Shown piece after piece: positions 1 through 8,189 of a stretch of 64,000 bases of DNA. Below the pieces are notes generated by a model. That model did no database searches. It worked only from the letters and a program-made list of their open reading frames with translations, and was not told where the DNA came from. A program made the position numbers and the translations under genes. Every line of letters begins with the position of its first letter. The first letter of the stretch is position 1. Source of the stretch: Pseudarthrobacter sulfonivorans (lineage in GTDB: Bacteria; Actinomycetota; Actinomycetes; Actinomycetales; Micrococcaceae); the NCBI RefSeq assembly GCF_001484605.1, contig NZ_CP013747.1:2542001-2606000 (forward strand). Direction: 5' to 3'.

Positions 1-117
1 GCAGCACGCACCGGCCGCAACCCGCAGACGGGCGAGACCATCCAGATCGCCGCAGGCCACAGCGTCAAGCTGACCGCCGGCTCCAAGCTGAAGGCTGCAG
101 TCGCCAAGAAGAAGTAG
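1..117 (+). CDS. hup: HU-family DNA-binding protein, C-terminal tail (partial)
   Basis: The window opens inside a reading frame that ends at the TAG at 115-117. The visible 38 residues contain [19 protein letters not shown] followed by a lysine/alanine-rich end. RNPxTGE is the DNA-binding beta-arm signature of HU/IHF proteins, which bend DNA in the nucleoid. The tail is short, so this is the compact HU form and not the long lysine-rich actinobacterial HupB tail. The start lies outside the window. A strong terminator follows directly. Confidence 0.9.
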   Translation, partial: AARTGRNPQTGETIQIAAGHSVKLTAGSKLKAAVAKKK

Positions 118-134
118 TCTTCTTCAGCCACAGC

Positions 135-174
135 AGCAAAGGAGCGGCAACCTCAGGGTTGCCGCTCCTTTGCT
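135..174 (+). terminator. Intrinsic terminator after HU gene
   Basis: A perfect 18-bp inverted repeat (135-152 with 157-174) closes on the 4-base loop TCAG and is followed by TTTAAG. It begins 17 bases after the HU stop codon and separates HU from the next gene. Confidence 0.85.
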
Positions 175-235
175 TTAAGCCGATTCTGCTTTAATCCGAT
201 TCGCCGCGCGGGCACCCGTAGCGGACAATGGATAG

Positions 236-2386
236 GTGCCTTCTGCAGCAAAATCCCGTCCCGCAGCACCCCAGCCAGGCCCCGACAGGGGCGCCCCGGC
301 CAGGGCTGGCGGCGTCGTGGGGATTTCCCGGCCGTGGCAGCTCGCGGGCCTTGCAGCCCTCTTCCTGGGACTGACAGCGGCACTCCTTTTCTCCGGCGCC
401 GCCGCGGCCCGTGAGGTCTCTGACCCGGGGGCACTGGTCCGCTGGGGGCTTCCCGTCAGCAAGGCCATCCACAACGTGGCACTGGCGACGGTGATCGGCG
501 GACTGATCTTCGCCGTCGGCATCCTCCCCAGAACTGCGGGTCCCCGGTCCCGGACCCAGAAAGGCGACGCTCCGGAACATCCGGCGTTCGCCCGGGCCCT
601 GGCCATTGCTGCCGCTGCGGGTGCTGCCTGGACGCTGTCGGCGGTGGCCGTACTGGTCCTTACTTACTCAGACGTTGCCGGACAGGCCGTTGGCGGGGAC
701 GCGGAGTTCACCCGCGCCCTGGTGTACTTCATGACGGACATCGAGACCGGCCGGGCATGGTTGAGCGTGACCATCATCGCGGCCGTGGTGACCACGGCGC
801 TGTTCGGTGTCAGATCCCTTGGCGGCCTTGCCCTCACGCTGATCCTGGCGCTGGCCGGGCTGGTTCCCGCCGCGCTGATCGGCCACTCCTCAAGCTCGTC
901 GGACCATGAAGGCGCCATCAACTCCCTGGGCCTGCACCTTGTAGGCGTCAGCGCGTGGGTTGGCGGCATCGTCGTCCTGGCGCTGCTGTCCGGAATCCTG
1001 ACCGGCTCGAAGCCCGGCACGGCCGCCGACATTACCGAACCGACGCTGCGGCGTTTCTCCTCCCTGGCCGGCTTTGCGTTTGTGCTCGTCTTTGCCTCCG
1101 GCGTCATCAATGCCAGCATCCGCATCACCAACTGGGGTGACCTTTTTGGTTCCCCTTACGGACAGCTGATCCTCGCGAAATCGGCAGCCACCCTGGTCCT
1201 TGGCGGCATCGGTTTGATGCACCGGCAATGGGTGATCCCCCAGCTGGGCCGCAAAGGCTCGGCCATGTCCTCACGCCGCGTGCTGTGGCAGCTGGTGCTC
1301 GTGGAGCTCCTGGTTATGGGAGCCACCTCCGGCGTCGCCGTGGCCCTGAGCCGGTCGGCCCCGCCGCAGCCCACCACGTTTGCGCCGGACGCGTCGCCGG
1401 CCTTTATCCTCACCGGCTACGAGCTGCCGCCTGAACTGACGCCGGAACGCTGGCTGACGGAGTGGCGCTTTGACTGGCTCTGGGTGGCCGTGGTGCTCTT
1501 CGGGCTGGTGGCCTACTTCCTGGGCGTCGCCAAGGTGCTTGGACGCGGCGACAAGTGGCAGTGGTTCCGCGCAGTGAATTGGGTGATCGGCCTCCTGGTG
1601 CTGACCTTCATCACGTCAGGGCCGCCGTCGGTCTATGGCAGGATCCTCTTCTCCGCGCACATGGTGGACCACATGGCGCTGACCATGGTGGCACCCATCT
1701 TCCTGGTGCTCGGCGCCCCGGTGACGCTGGCCCTGCGGGCGTTGCCTGCCCGCGGCGACGGCACCCGGGGGGCGCGCGAATGGCTGCTCGTGTTTATCCA
1801 CTCCAAGTTCTCCCAGCTGGTCACGCACCCCATCTTCGCGGCGGCCAATTTCGCGGGGTCCATCGTGCTGTTCTACTACTCGGACGCGTTCGGCTTCGCC
1901 ATGCGGGACCACGTGGGCCACGAGCTCATGACCCTGCACTTCACGCTCACGGGTTACATCTTCATCCTGACCATGATCGGCACGGACCCGCTGCCCCGCC
2001 GCGCACCGTATCCCATGCGCCTGCTCCTGCTGCTGGCGACCATGGGCTTCCACGCGTTCTTCGGCGTCGCCATCATGGGCGGCACCAGCCTGCTGGCGGC
2101 CGACTACTTCGGCAACCTTGGCCGCGCCTGGGGGCCGTCGGCTCTCCTGGACCAGCAGATGGGCGGGGCCGTGGCCTGGGGCATCGGCGAAGTGCCCACG
2201 CTCCTGGTGGCCATCGGCGTCGCCATCATGTGGTCCCGCTCCGATGCCCGGGAGTCCAAGCGGACCGATCGGGCGGCGGACAGGAATAACGACGCCGATC
2301 TCACTGCTTACAACGATATGTTTGCCAAATTGGCTGAACGCGATGCCAGATTGGCTGAACGCAACTCAAAGCTGGAAGGACGCTGA
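236..2386 (+). CDS. CopD / caa3-type CtaG fusion membrane protein
   Basis: A 716-residue polytopic membrane protein with two halves. After a basic N-terminus and a first membrane segment (about residues 35-58), residues 75-370 resemble the copper resistance D (CopD) domain. Residues 400-650 resemble the caa3_CtaG cytochrome c oxidase assembly factor, with the diagnostic HMVDHMALTMVAPIFLVLGAP stretch (split here as HMVDHM and APIFLVLGAP) and further histidine-containing helices. The known role of these families is copper import or delivery for terminal oxidase assembly. The start is a GTG at 236 with a weak Shine-Dalgarno, so a later start is possible. The C-terminus (last 50 residues) is charged and helical. 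The stop overlaps the start of the next gene by one base, indicating coupling. Confidence 0.9.
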   Translation: MPSAAKSRPAAPQPGPDRGAPARAGGVVGISRPWQLAGLAALFLGLTAALLFSGAAAAREVSDPGALVRWGLPVSKAIHNVALATVIGGLIFAVGILPRTAGPRSRTQKGDAPEHPAFARALAIAAAAGAAWTLSAVAVLVLTYSDVAGQAVGGDAEFTRALVYFMTDIETGRAWLSVTIIAAVVTTALFGVRSLGGLALTLILALAGLVPAALIGHSSSSSDHEGAINSLGLHLVGVSAWVGGIVVLALLSGILTGSKPGTAADITEPTLRRFSSLAGFAFVLVFASGVINASIRITNWGDLFGSPYGQLILAKSAATLVLGGIGLMHRQWVIPQLGRKGSAMSSRRVLWQLVLVELLVMGATSGVAVALSRSAPPQPTTFAPDASPAFILTGYELPPELTPERWLTEWRFDWLWVAVVLFGLVAYFLGVAKVLGRGDKWQWFRAVNWVIGLLVLTFITSGPPSVYGRILFSAHMVDHMALTMVAPIFLVLGAPVTLALRALPARGDGTRGAREWLLVFIHSKFSQLVTHPIFAAANFAGSIVLFYYSDAFGFAMRDHVGHELMTLHFTLTGYIFILTMIGTDPLPRRAPYPMRLLLLLATMGFHAFFGVAIMGGTSLLAADYFGNLGRAWGPSALLDQQMGGAVAWGIGEVPTLLVAIGVAIMWSRSDARESKRTDRAADRNNDADLTAYNDMFAKLAERDARLAERNSKLEGR

Positions 2387-4437
2387 TGAGCGAAACCGTA
2401 CGCACCCAACACCGGGTCCGCGCCTCCGAACTGGTGGGCCGCAACTGGCTCAACACCGGCGGCAAGTCGCTGGACCTCGAAGCCCTGCGCGGCAAGATCG
2501 TGCTGCTCGACTTCTGGACCTTCTGCTGCATCAACTGCCTGCACGTCCTGGATGAGCTGCGCCCGCTCGAGGAACAGTACTCCGACGTCCTGGTCACCGT
2601 GGGCGTCCACTCGCCCAAGTTTGAGCACGAAGCAGATCCCGTGGCCCTGGCCGCCGCCGTGGAACGCTACGAGATCCACCACCCCGTCCTGGACGACCCC
2701 GAGCTGGACACCTGGAAGGCGTACACGGCGCGCGCCTGGCCCACCCTGGTGGTCATCGACCCCGAGGGCTACATCGTGGCGCACCTGTCCGGCGAAGGCC
2801 ACGCTGACGGCCTGGCCGTGCTCGTCCCCGAGCTGATCGCCGAGCACGAGGCCAAAGGCACACTGCACCGCGGCTCCGGCCCGTACGTGGCGCCGGAAGC
2901 GACCTCGGGCACGCTGCGCTTCCCCGGGAAGGCACTGTTCCTGCCCGCCGGGCGCGGTTCCGCCGGACCCGGTTCAGGCGCCCAGGGTTCAGGCGTGCAG
3001 GGAGCGTCCGACGGCGGGACTCCGGCTGCCGCGGATACCGCCACCGGGGGTTCCTGGCTGGTAACCGACACGGGCCACCACCGTCTCGTGGAGCTGGGCA
3101 ACGACTTCCAGACGGTGCTGCGCACCTACGGCTCCGGAACCAAGGGACACGCTGACGGCCCGGCCGCCGCCGTCGACTCCGTGGAGCCCACCGCACGGTT
3201 CAACGAGCCGCAGGGCCTCGTGCTGCTTCCGGAAGAGGTGGCAGCGAAGGCGGGCTACGACGTCGTCATTGCTGACTCAGTCAACCACCGCCTCCGGGGG
3301 CTCTCGCTCACGGACGGCAAGGCCACAACGATTGTTGGCAACGGCGTCCAGCGTCTGCTGGAAACCGGCCCCGCCCGGGTGGACGAAGACGCTGCCGGAT
3401 TCACGGGCCAGCTCAGCGAGCATCCGCTGGAGGTGTCCCTCAGCTCGCCGTGGGACGTCGTCTGGTCCACCAAGCTCAACGCGGTGGTGATCGCCATGGC
3501 CGGCACGCACCAGATCTTCAGCTTCGACCCCCTCACCGGCGCCGTGGCAATTATTGCCGGCAACGGCCTGGAGGGTTTGCTGGACGGGCCCGCCCACGAA
3601 GCCTGGTTCGCTCAGCCCTCCGGCCTGGCCGAGGACGCCGACGGCAACATCTGGGTGGCGGACTCCGAAACCTCCGCCATCCGCAAGCTGGTCATTGACG
3701 ACGGCGGCACGGTCACCGTGGTGACTGCCGTGGGCAAGGGCCTGTTCGACTTCGGCTTCCGCGACGGCCCCGCCTCCGAGGCACGCCTCCAGCACCCCCT
3801 CGGCGTCACCGTCCTGCCCGACGGCTCCATTGCCATCGCCGACACCTACAACGGTGCTGTGCGGCGCTACGACCCCGCCGCGGGGACCGTGTCCACGCTG
3901 GCCCGCGGACTTTCGGAACCCTCCGACGTGATTGTGGACCACACGCACGCCGCTGGCTCCGAGCCGCTGCTGGTGGTGGTTGAGGCCAACAAGCACCAGC
4001 TGGTCTACGTGCCCATCCCCAAGGAAGCCCAGCAGGTGGACGAGGGCGCCTCGCAGACTCACCGGCCCAAGAGCCCGGTCGCCCCCGGGCTGCTCGAGCT
4101 GACCGTGCGCTTCACCGCGCCCACCGGGCAGAAGCTCGATGACCGCTGGGGCGACCCCACGCAGCTGAAGATCTCCTCCACCCCGCCGGAGCTGCTTGTG
4201 GCCGGCGGAGGAACCTCGGTGGGGCTGCTCCGCACGCTGGAACTGGCTTCCGACATTCCGGAGGGCATCCTGCACATCACCGCCCGCGCCGCGGCCTGCG
4301 ACGGCCCGGAGGATGCGGACGGCGAGATCCCGGACCACGCCGCCTGCCACCTGTACCAGCAGGACTGGGGCATCCCCGTGTTGCTGACGGACGACGGCGA
4401 CACCGAGTTGGTCCTGGACCTGCGCGGAATGGACTGA
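2386..4437 (+). CDS. Thioredoxin-like / NHL-repeat protein
   Basis: 683 residues. The N-terminal 150 residues form a thioredoxin-like domain with a redox CxxC-type site (FWTFCCINCLHVLDEL, near residue 50) and the usual cis-Pro segment (ARAWPTLVVIDPEG). Residues about 220-540 hold NHL-type beta-propeller blades with repeated DxxNHRLR, NIWVADSETSAIRKL and GSIAIADTYNGAVRRY motifs. A C-terminal beta-rich domain follows. Members are known as NHL domain-containing thioredoxin family proteins; a thiol-disulfide role is likely, but the substrate is unknown. No signal peptide is visible, so the protein looks cytoplasmic. It is translationally coupled (TGATGA) to the CopD/CtaG gene, which suggests a shared role in copper or oxidase maturation; that link is inference. 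Confidence 0.88.
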   Translation: MSETVRTQHRVRASELVGRNWLNTGGKSLDLEALRGKIVLLDFWTFCCINCLHVLDELRPLEEQYSDVLVTVGVHSPKFEHEADPVALAAAVERYEIHHPVLDDPELDTWKAYTARAWPTLVVIDPEGYIVAHLSGEGHADGLAVLVPELIAEHEAKGTLHRGSGPYVAPEATSGTLRFPGKALFLPAGRGSAGPGSGAQGSGVQGASDGGTPAAADTATGGSWLVTDTGHHRLVELGNDFQTVLRTYGSGTKGHADGPAAAVDSVEPTARFNEPQGLVLLPEEVAAKAGYDVVIADSVNHRLRGLSLTDGKATTIVGNGVQRLLETGPARVDEDAAGFTGQLSEHPLEVSLSSPWDVVWSTKLNAVVIAMAGTHQIFSFDPLTGAVAIIAGNGLEGLLDGPAHEAWFAQPSGLAEDADGNIWVADSETSAIRKLVIDDGGTVTVVTAVGKGLFDFGFRDGPASEARLQHPLGVTVLPDGSIAIADTYNGAVRRYDPAAGTVSTLARGLSEPSDVIVDHTHAAGSEPLLVVVEANKHQLVYVPIPKEAQQVDEGASQTHRPKSPVAPGLLELTVRFTAPTGQKLDDRWGDPTQLKISSTPPELLVAGGGTSVGLLRTLELASDIPEGILHITARAAACDGPEDADGEIPDHAACHLYQQDWGIPVLLTDDGDTELVLDLRGMD

Positions 4438-4489
4438 TCACCGCCGCCGCTACGGCTTTGCGGCGCCGGCTTGCTGAGCCGGTGTGAAG

Positions 4490-4532
4490 AGGCTGCCTTC
4501 TGTGACTTGATGTCACGGGAGGCAGCCTTTTG
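4490..4532 (+). terminator. Terminator after the NHL-thioredoxin gene
   Basis: AGGCTGCC (4490-4497) pairs with GGCAGCCT (4521-4528). Inside it TGAC (4503-4506) pairs with GTCA (4512-4515). A TTTT tract follows. It lies 53 bases after the stop codon. Confidence 0.75.
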
Positions 4533-4593
4533 CACGCCGCGGGCTGGGATGGCCGCGGATTTCCGGGGTTTAAGGCCGCCGGCCGTGGCCAAA

Positions 4594-4715
4594 AGCGTGC
4601 TCTGCGTGACGCCGTGGGGCGGCTGCCGGGCCCACGAGTTTTCCACATACGCCGCCCTGAGGGCGCGGCCAGACCCTCGGCAACGGCAGCATGGCAAGAG
4701 CGTGCTGTGCGTGAC
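4594..4715. repeat. Two copies of a 17-bp intergenic repeat
   Basis: AGCGTGCTCTGCGTGAC at 4594-4610 and AGCGTGCTGTGCGTGAC at 4699-4715 differ at one base and lie in the same orientation. A third copy with two differences is at 52416-52432, also intergenic. Each is followed by GC-rich sequence. The rest of the gap between 4438 and 4740 holds only the terminator; no credible gene was seen. Confidence 0.6.
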
Positions 4716-4740
4716 ACGAGGCCCGCCGGTAGCCGACGCG

Positions 4741-5733
4741 CTAGTAGCTCAGGAGCGGGGTGACCCTGATGGTGTCGCCGGCGACGTCCAGGCGGGTGGT
4801 GAAGCTGAAGTCCACCTCTTCGTTGAGCGGGGACCAGGCGCCCGTGAAGGAACTCTGCTGGACCGCCTCCACCTTGGCCTTCCCGTCGAGGGGAGCAACC
4901 ACCCAGCGGCCGTCAAAGGGCTCGATGGATATCTCCGGGTACTCGGTGATAGTCCACTTGATGGTGCCGTCGTCCACGTTGTTGGTGCTGGCGAAGTAGA
5001 AGGGGCAGTCCGGTTGCAGCTTTTGCTGCTTCACAGCTTCGGCGGCGCAGGTGTCCAGGAACTCCTGTACCTTCGCGCCCACATCCTTCCGCAGCTGGTC
5101 GGTGGCCTCGGTCAGCAGGTTCAACGGAGCCGCCGGGACATCGCGGGATGTCACCGTGGCGCGTGTGGCGGGCGCGGCGAAGTATTCACCGTTCAGGGAG
5201 GCTTCGTATTCACCCGGATAGAACACGGCGAACGAATTTCTCCCTTGGGGCATGTTCACCGGCACGCCGTTGAGGTTGGCTTCGCTGGCGTTGACCACTG
5301 TCAGGCCCACCGTGGGCAGCCGCGACGGCACAAACGCCCACGTGTTAAAGAACAGCCATTCGGTGCCGGTCTTCTCCAGCAGGAACTCGGTGCGAAGCCT
5401 GCTGCCATCGATCGTGTACTGCACGGGCACCATGACCTGGTTGCCCGAGCGTTCCTCGGCTTCGCCGATGCTGACGTTCGCCAGCCGGGAAGAGGCCGTC
5501 TGCAGCGCTGTGCCGTCGAGCATGGCGGCGTTGCTGGGCGGCACAGTGGCCCGCAACAGACCCAGCGCCTTGCCGCCGTCGCCCTCGTGGAGGGCGTCGA
5601 GATACTCCCGGACAGGCTGCTGTGGACTCGCCACCGTATTGTTCACCACGTTGACCCCAACGACGGCCGCGGCCACGGCAAGCATGAGGCCAAGCAGCCA
5701 CCCTGCTGCCATCCTCACCAACGCCTGACTCAT
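4741..5733 (-). CDS. Membrane-anchored conserved hypothetical protein
   Basis: 330 residues from the ATG at 5733. A longer frame reaches 5919, but its extra 62 residues are low-complexity and lie upstream of the natural membrane anchor, so the shorter start is preferred. Residues 9-30 (WLLGLMLAVAAAVVGVNVV) form a signal anchor. The next 100 residues (REYLDALHEGDGGKALGLL) resemble the NTF2-like/DUF4878 fold common in actinobacterial exported proteins. The remaining region is beta-rich with no lipobox and no catalytic motif that I recognise. It is the last gene in a minus-strand run, 130 bases beyond the HerA-like gene, and may have its own promoter. Function unknown. Confidence 0.75.
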   Translation of the reverse strand: MSQALVRMAAGWLLGLMLAVAAAVVGVNVVNNTVASPQQPVREYLDALHEGDGGKALGLLRATVPPSNAAMLDGTALQTASSRLANVSIGEAEERSGNQVMVPVQYTIDGSRLRTEFLLEKTGTEWLFFNTWAFVPSRLPTVGLTVVNASEANLNGVPVNMPQGRNSFAVFYPGEYEASLNGEYFAAPATRATVTSRDVPAAPLNLLTEATDQLRKDVGAKVQEFLDTCAAEAVKQQKLQPDCPFYFASTNNVDDGTIKWTITEYPEISIEPFDGRWVVAPLDGKAKVEAVQQSSFTGAWSPLNEEVDFSFTTRLDVAGDTIRVTPLLSY

Positions 5734-5863
5734 CTGCACTTCACTTACGTTACCTGCAAGCCCGCTGAACACAGGTGTCGCCGCCGCCCCGTGTAGCGGG
5801 GTGCGGCGGCTTTCCTGATGCCCGACGGCGGGAAGTCCAGGGCGGGACATCGTCCGGTTTTGC

Positions 5864-7591
5864 CTACCGGCGGCGACGGGACGAGGTGCCGAAGACGCCG
5901 CGGAGCAGCTCCCGGCCAAGCTGTGTGCCCAAGGAACGGACCATGCTTTTCAGCCCGCCACCCAATGCCCCGCCGAGTGCTCCGGCGAGGTCGCCCACCA
6001 TGCCGCCGCCGGCCGGGGCCGCAGGTTCCGGTGCACGCCGCGAGGGCGCATCAGTGCCGGCACCACGATCCGGCGCGGGACGGCTGCTGGGCCGGCCCAG
6101 GATTTCCTCTTCGATCCTGCGGGCCTCGGCGTCGACGTCGACGTCGGCCTGGTCCGAACCTGCCTGCCCCGGACCTGGCTGCCCGGAAGTCCCCGGAACC
6201 GGGGGCTCGCCGGGCGCGGCTCCGCCGGTGGGCGCAGCGCCCTTGCCGGTGAGCTTCTCGTAGGCGGAGATGTTGTCCACGGCGGTCCCGTACTTGGCGA
6301 GCAACGCGGACCCGCCCACCGTGCTCTTGATGAGCTCCTCAGTGCTGGGGCCCATGACGGATTCCGGGGCGCGCAGGCGAGTGTGCGCGACCGGCGTCGG
6401 GGCGCCCTTCTCATTCATGACGGTAATGACGGCCTCGCCGATCCCCGCGGACGTGAGGGTCTCCTCCAGGTCATAATCGCTCATCGGGAACGTGGACACG
6501 GTGGCTTTCAGGGCCTTGGCGTCCTCCGGGGTGAAGGCGCGGAGGGCGTGCTGGATGCGGTTGGCCAGCTGGCCCAGGACGTCGGCGGGGACGTCCTTGG
6601 GGGTCTGGGTGACGAAGAAGATCCCCACACCCTTGGAACGGATCAGCCGGACCGTGGTGGTGATGGCGTTCAGGAAGGCCTTGGACGCGCCGTTGAACAG
6701 CAGGTGGGCCTCATCGAGGAAGAACACCAGTTTGGGCTTGTCCAGGTCGCCGGCTTCGGGGAGGTCCTCGAACAGGTCAGCCAGCAGCCACATCAGGAAG
6801 GTCGAGAACAGCATCGGCTTGGTCTGCAGCGTGGGCAGCTCCAGGCAGGTGATGACGCCGCGCCCGTCCGGGGCGGTCCGGAGCAGCTCGGCCGTGTCGA
6901 ACTCAGGCTCGCCGAAGAACCTTTCCAGGCCCTGCGCTTCAAGATTCACCAGTTCGCGGAGGATGACGCCGGCGGTGGCCTTGGACAGGCCGCCCAGTTC
7001 CTCCAGCTCGTCCTTGCCCTCGTCCGAGGTGAGGAACTGGATGACCGCGCGGAGGTCCTTGAGATCGATCAGCTCAAGGTTGTTCTTGTCCGCAAAGTGG
7101 AAGACCAGCTGCAGGCTGGATTCCTGGGTGTCATTGAGCTCCATCACACGCGAGAGCAGGATGGGGCCAAACGAGGTGATGGTGGCACGGACGGGAATGC
7201 CGTTGCCGTCGCCGCCCAGGGCCAGGAACTCCACCGGGAACGTCTTGCCGGCCCAGACCTGGCCGATGCTGTCGGTGCGCGCCTTCAGCTTGTCACTGCC
7301 GGCGGCCGCAGTGGCCAGGCCGGACAGGTCACCCTTGATGTCCGCGAGGAACACGGGAACTCCGGCTGCGGACAGCTGCTCGGCCATCATGTGCAGCGTG
7401 ACGGTCTTGCCGGTGCCGGTGGCGCCTGCTACGAGGCCGTGCCTGTTCATCATGGCCAGCGGCAGGCGGACCTGGGCTTCCTTGTGGAGTTCGCCGTCAA
7501 CAATGGCGGCACCCAACTCGATGGTGGCACCCTCCAGGGTGTAGCCCTTCTGGATGGTGGCGAGCTTTTCTGCAGTGGTTTTGTTGGCCAT
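5864..7591 (-). CDS. HerA-like ATPase, DUF853 (YjgR) family
   Basis: 575 residues. Walker A is GATGTGKT at residues 56-63 and Walker B is KLVFFLDEAHLLF near residue 280. RSKGVGIFFVTQTPKDVP and LANRIQHALRAFTPED are typical of the DUF853/YjgR group of helicase HerA-like proteins. Residues about 470-545 are a Pro/Gly/Ala-rich linker, followed by a conserved basic C-terminus (LGRELLRGVFGTSSRRRR). The family is widespread and poorly characterised; a DNA-translocating or remodelling ATPase role is inferred from HerA. The start lies 4 bases after the GNAT stop, so the gene is probably cotranscribed with the two genes upstream. No clear Shine-Dalgarno precedes it, consistent with coupling. Confidence 0.9.
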   Translation of the reverse strand: MANKTTAEKLATIQKGYTLEGATIELGAAIVDGELHKEAQVRLPLAMMNRHGLVAGATGTGKTVTLHMMAEQLSAAGVPVFLADIKGDLSGLATAAAGSDKLKARTDSIGQVWAGKTFPVEFLALGGDGNGIPVRATITSFGPILLSRVMELNDTQESSLQLVFHFADKNNLELIDLKDLRAVIQFLTSDEGKDELEELGGLSKATAGVILRELVNLEAQGLERFFGEPEFDTAELLRTAPDGRGVITCLELPTLQTKPMLFSTFLMWLLADLFEDLPEAGDLDKPKLVFFLDEAHLLFNGASKAFLNAITTTVRLIRSKGVGIFFVTQTPKDVPADVLGQLANRIQHALRAFTPEDAKALKATVSTFPMSDYDLEETLTSAGIGEAVITVMNEKGAPTPVAHTRLRAPESVMGPSTEELIKSTVGGSALLAKYGTAVDNISAYEKLTGKGAAPTGGAAPGEPPVPGTSGQPGPGQAGSDQADVDVDAEARRIEEEILGRPSSRPAPDRGAGTDAPSRRAPEPAAPAGGGMVGDLAGALGGALGGGLKSMVRSLGTQLGRELLRGVFGTSSRRRR

Positions 7592-7595
7592 GCCG

Positions 7596-8186
7596 CTAGC
7601 TTAGCGGGGCCGCCGGGAGATTCTTGGTGAACGCGAGCGACCTGATGATCTCCGGATCCTGGTCCAGGTCGAACTGCGGCTCATAACCCGAGGTGAGGTA
7701 CAGGTGCTTGGCTTCAGGCTGGCGCGGACCGGTGGTCAGGAAGACTCGACGGTAGCCCCTGCCGGCGGCCAGCGCCTCCAGCTCCGCGAGGACGAAACGG
7801 GCGAGCCCGCGGCGGCGGTGCGCCGAGTGGGTCCAGATCCGCTTGAACTCCGCCGTCTCGTTGTCGTACCGGCGGAACGCGCCGCCGGCTATGGACCCGC
7901 CGTTTTCCTGGACCACCAGCAGCGCGCCGCCCGGTCCCTTGAATTCCGACGCCGGGTAGCGGTTGAGTTCGTCGGCCGCTGCTCCGCGGCCAAAGAGGTC
8001 ACCGTAGCGGGAATCGTATTCCACGGCCAGTTCATCCAGGAGCGGGCGGACCCGCGGATCGTGCATGGGTAGGTTCAGGACGGTGAGTTCGGACCTGTTC
8101 AGTGCCGCCGGGTTCCGTGGCGCCTGTGTGAGGGCGTCCGGGGTCAGTGCCGCCGGGCTGGCGGGGATGCTGGTTTTCACGTTCAT
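7596..8186 (-). CDS. GNAT-family N-acetyltransferase
   Basis: 196 residues. The core from about residue 95 to 175 carries the acetyl-CoA-binding motif A as SAHRRRGLARFVLAELE and a downstream LYLTSGYEPQF motif B end. The first 45 residues are a less conserved extension. The substrate cannot be read from sequence. It lies 3 bases after the FAD/NAD(P)-binding gene and 4 bases before the HerA-like gene, making a compact operon. The internal Met at residue 41 (MHDPRVRPLLDEL) is an alternative start. Confidence 0.85.
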   Translation of the reverse strand: MNVKTSIPASPAALTPDALTQAPRNPAALNRSELTVLNLPMHDPRVRPLLDELAVEYDSRYGDLFGRGAAADELNRYPASEFKGPGGALLVVQENGGSIAGGAFRRYDNETAEFKRIWTHSAHRRRGLARFVLAELEALAAGRGYRRVFLTTGPRQPEAKHLYLTSGYEPQFDLDQDPEIIRSLAFTKNLPAAPLS

Positions 8187-8189
8187 TGT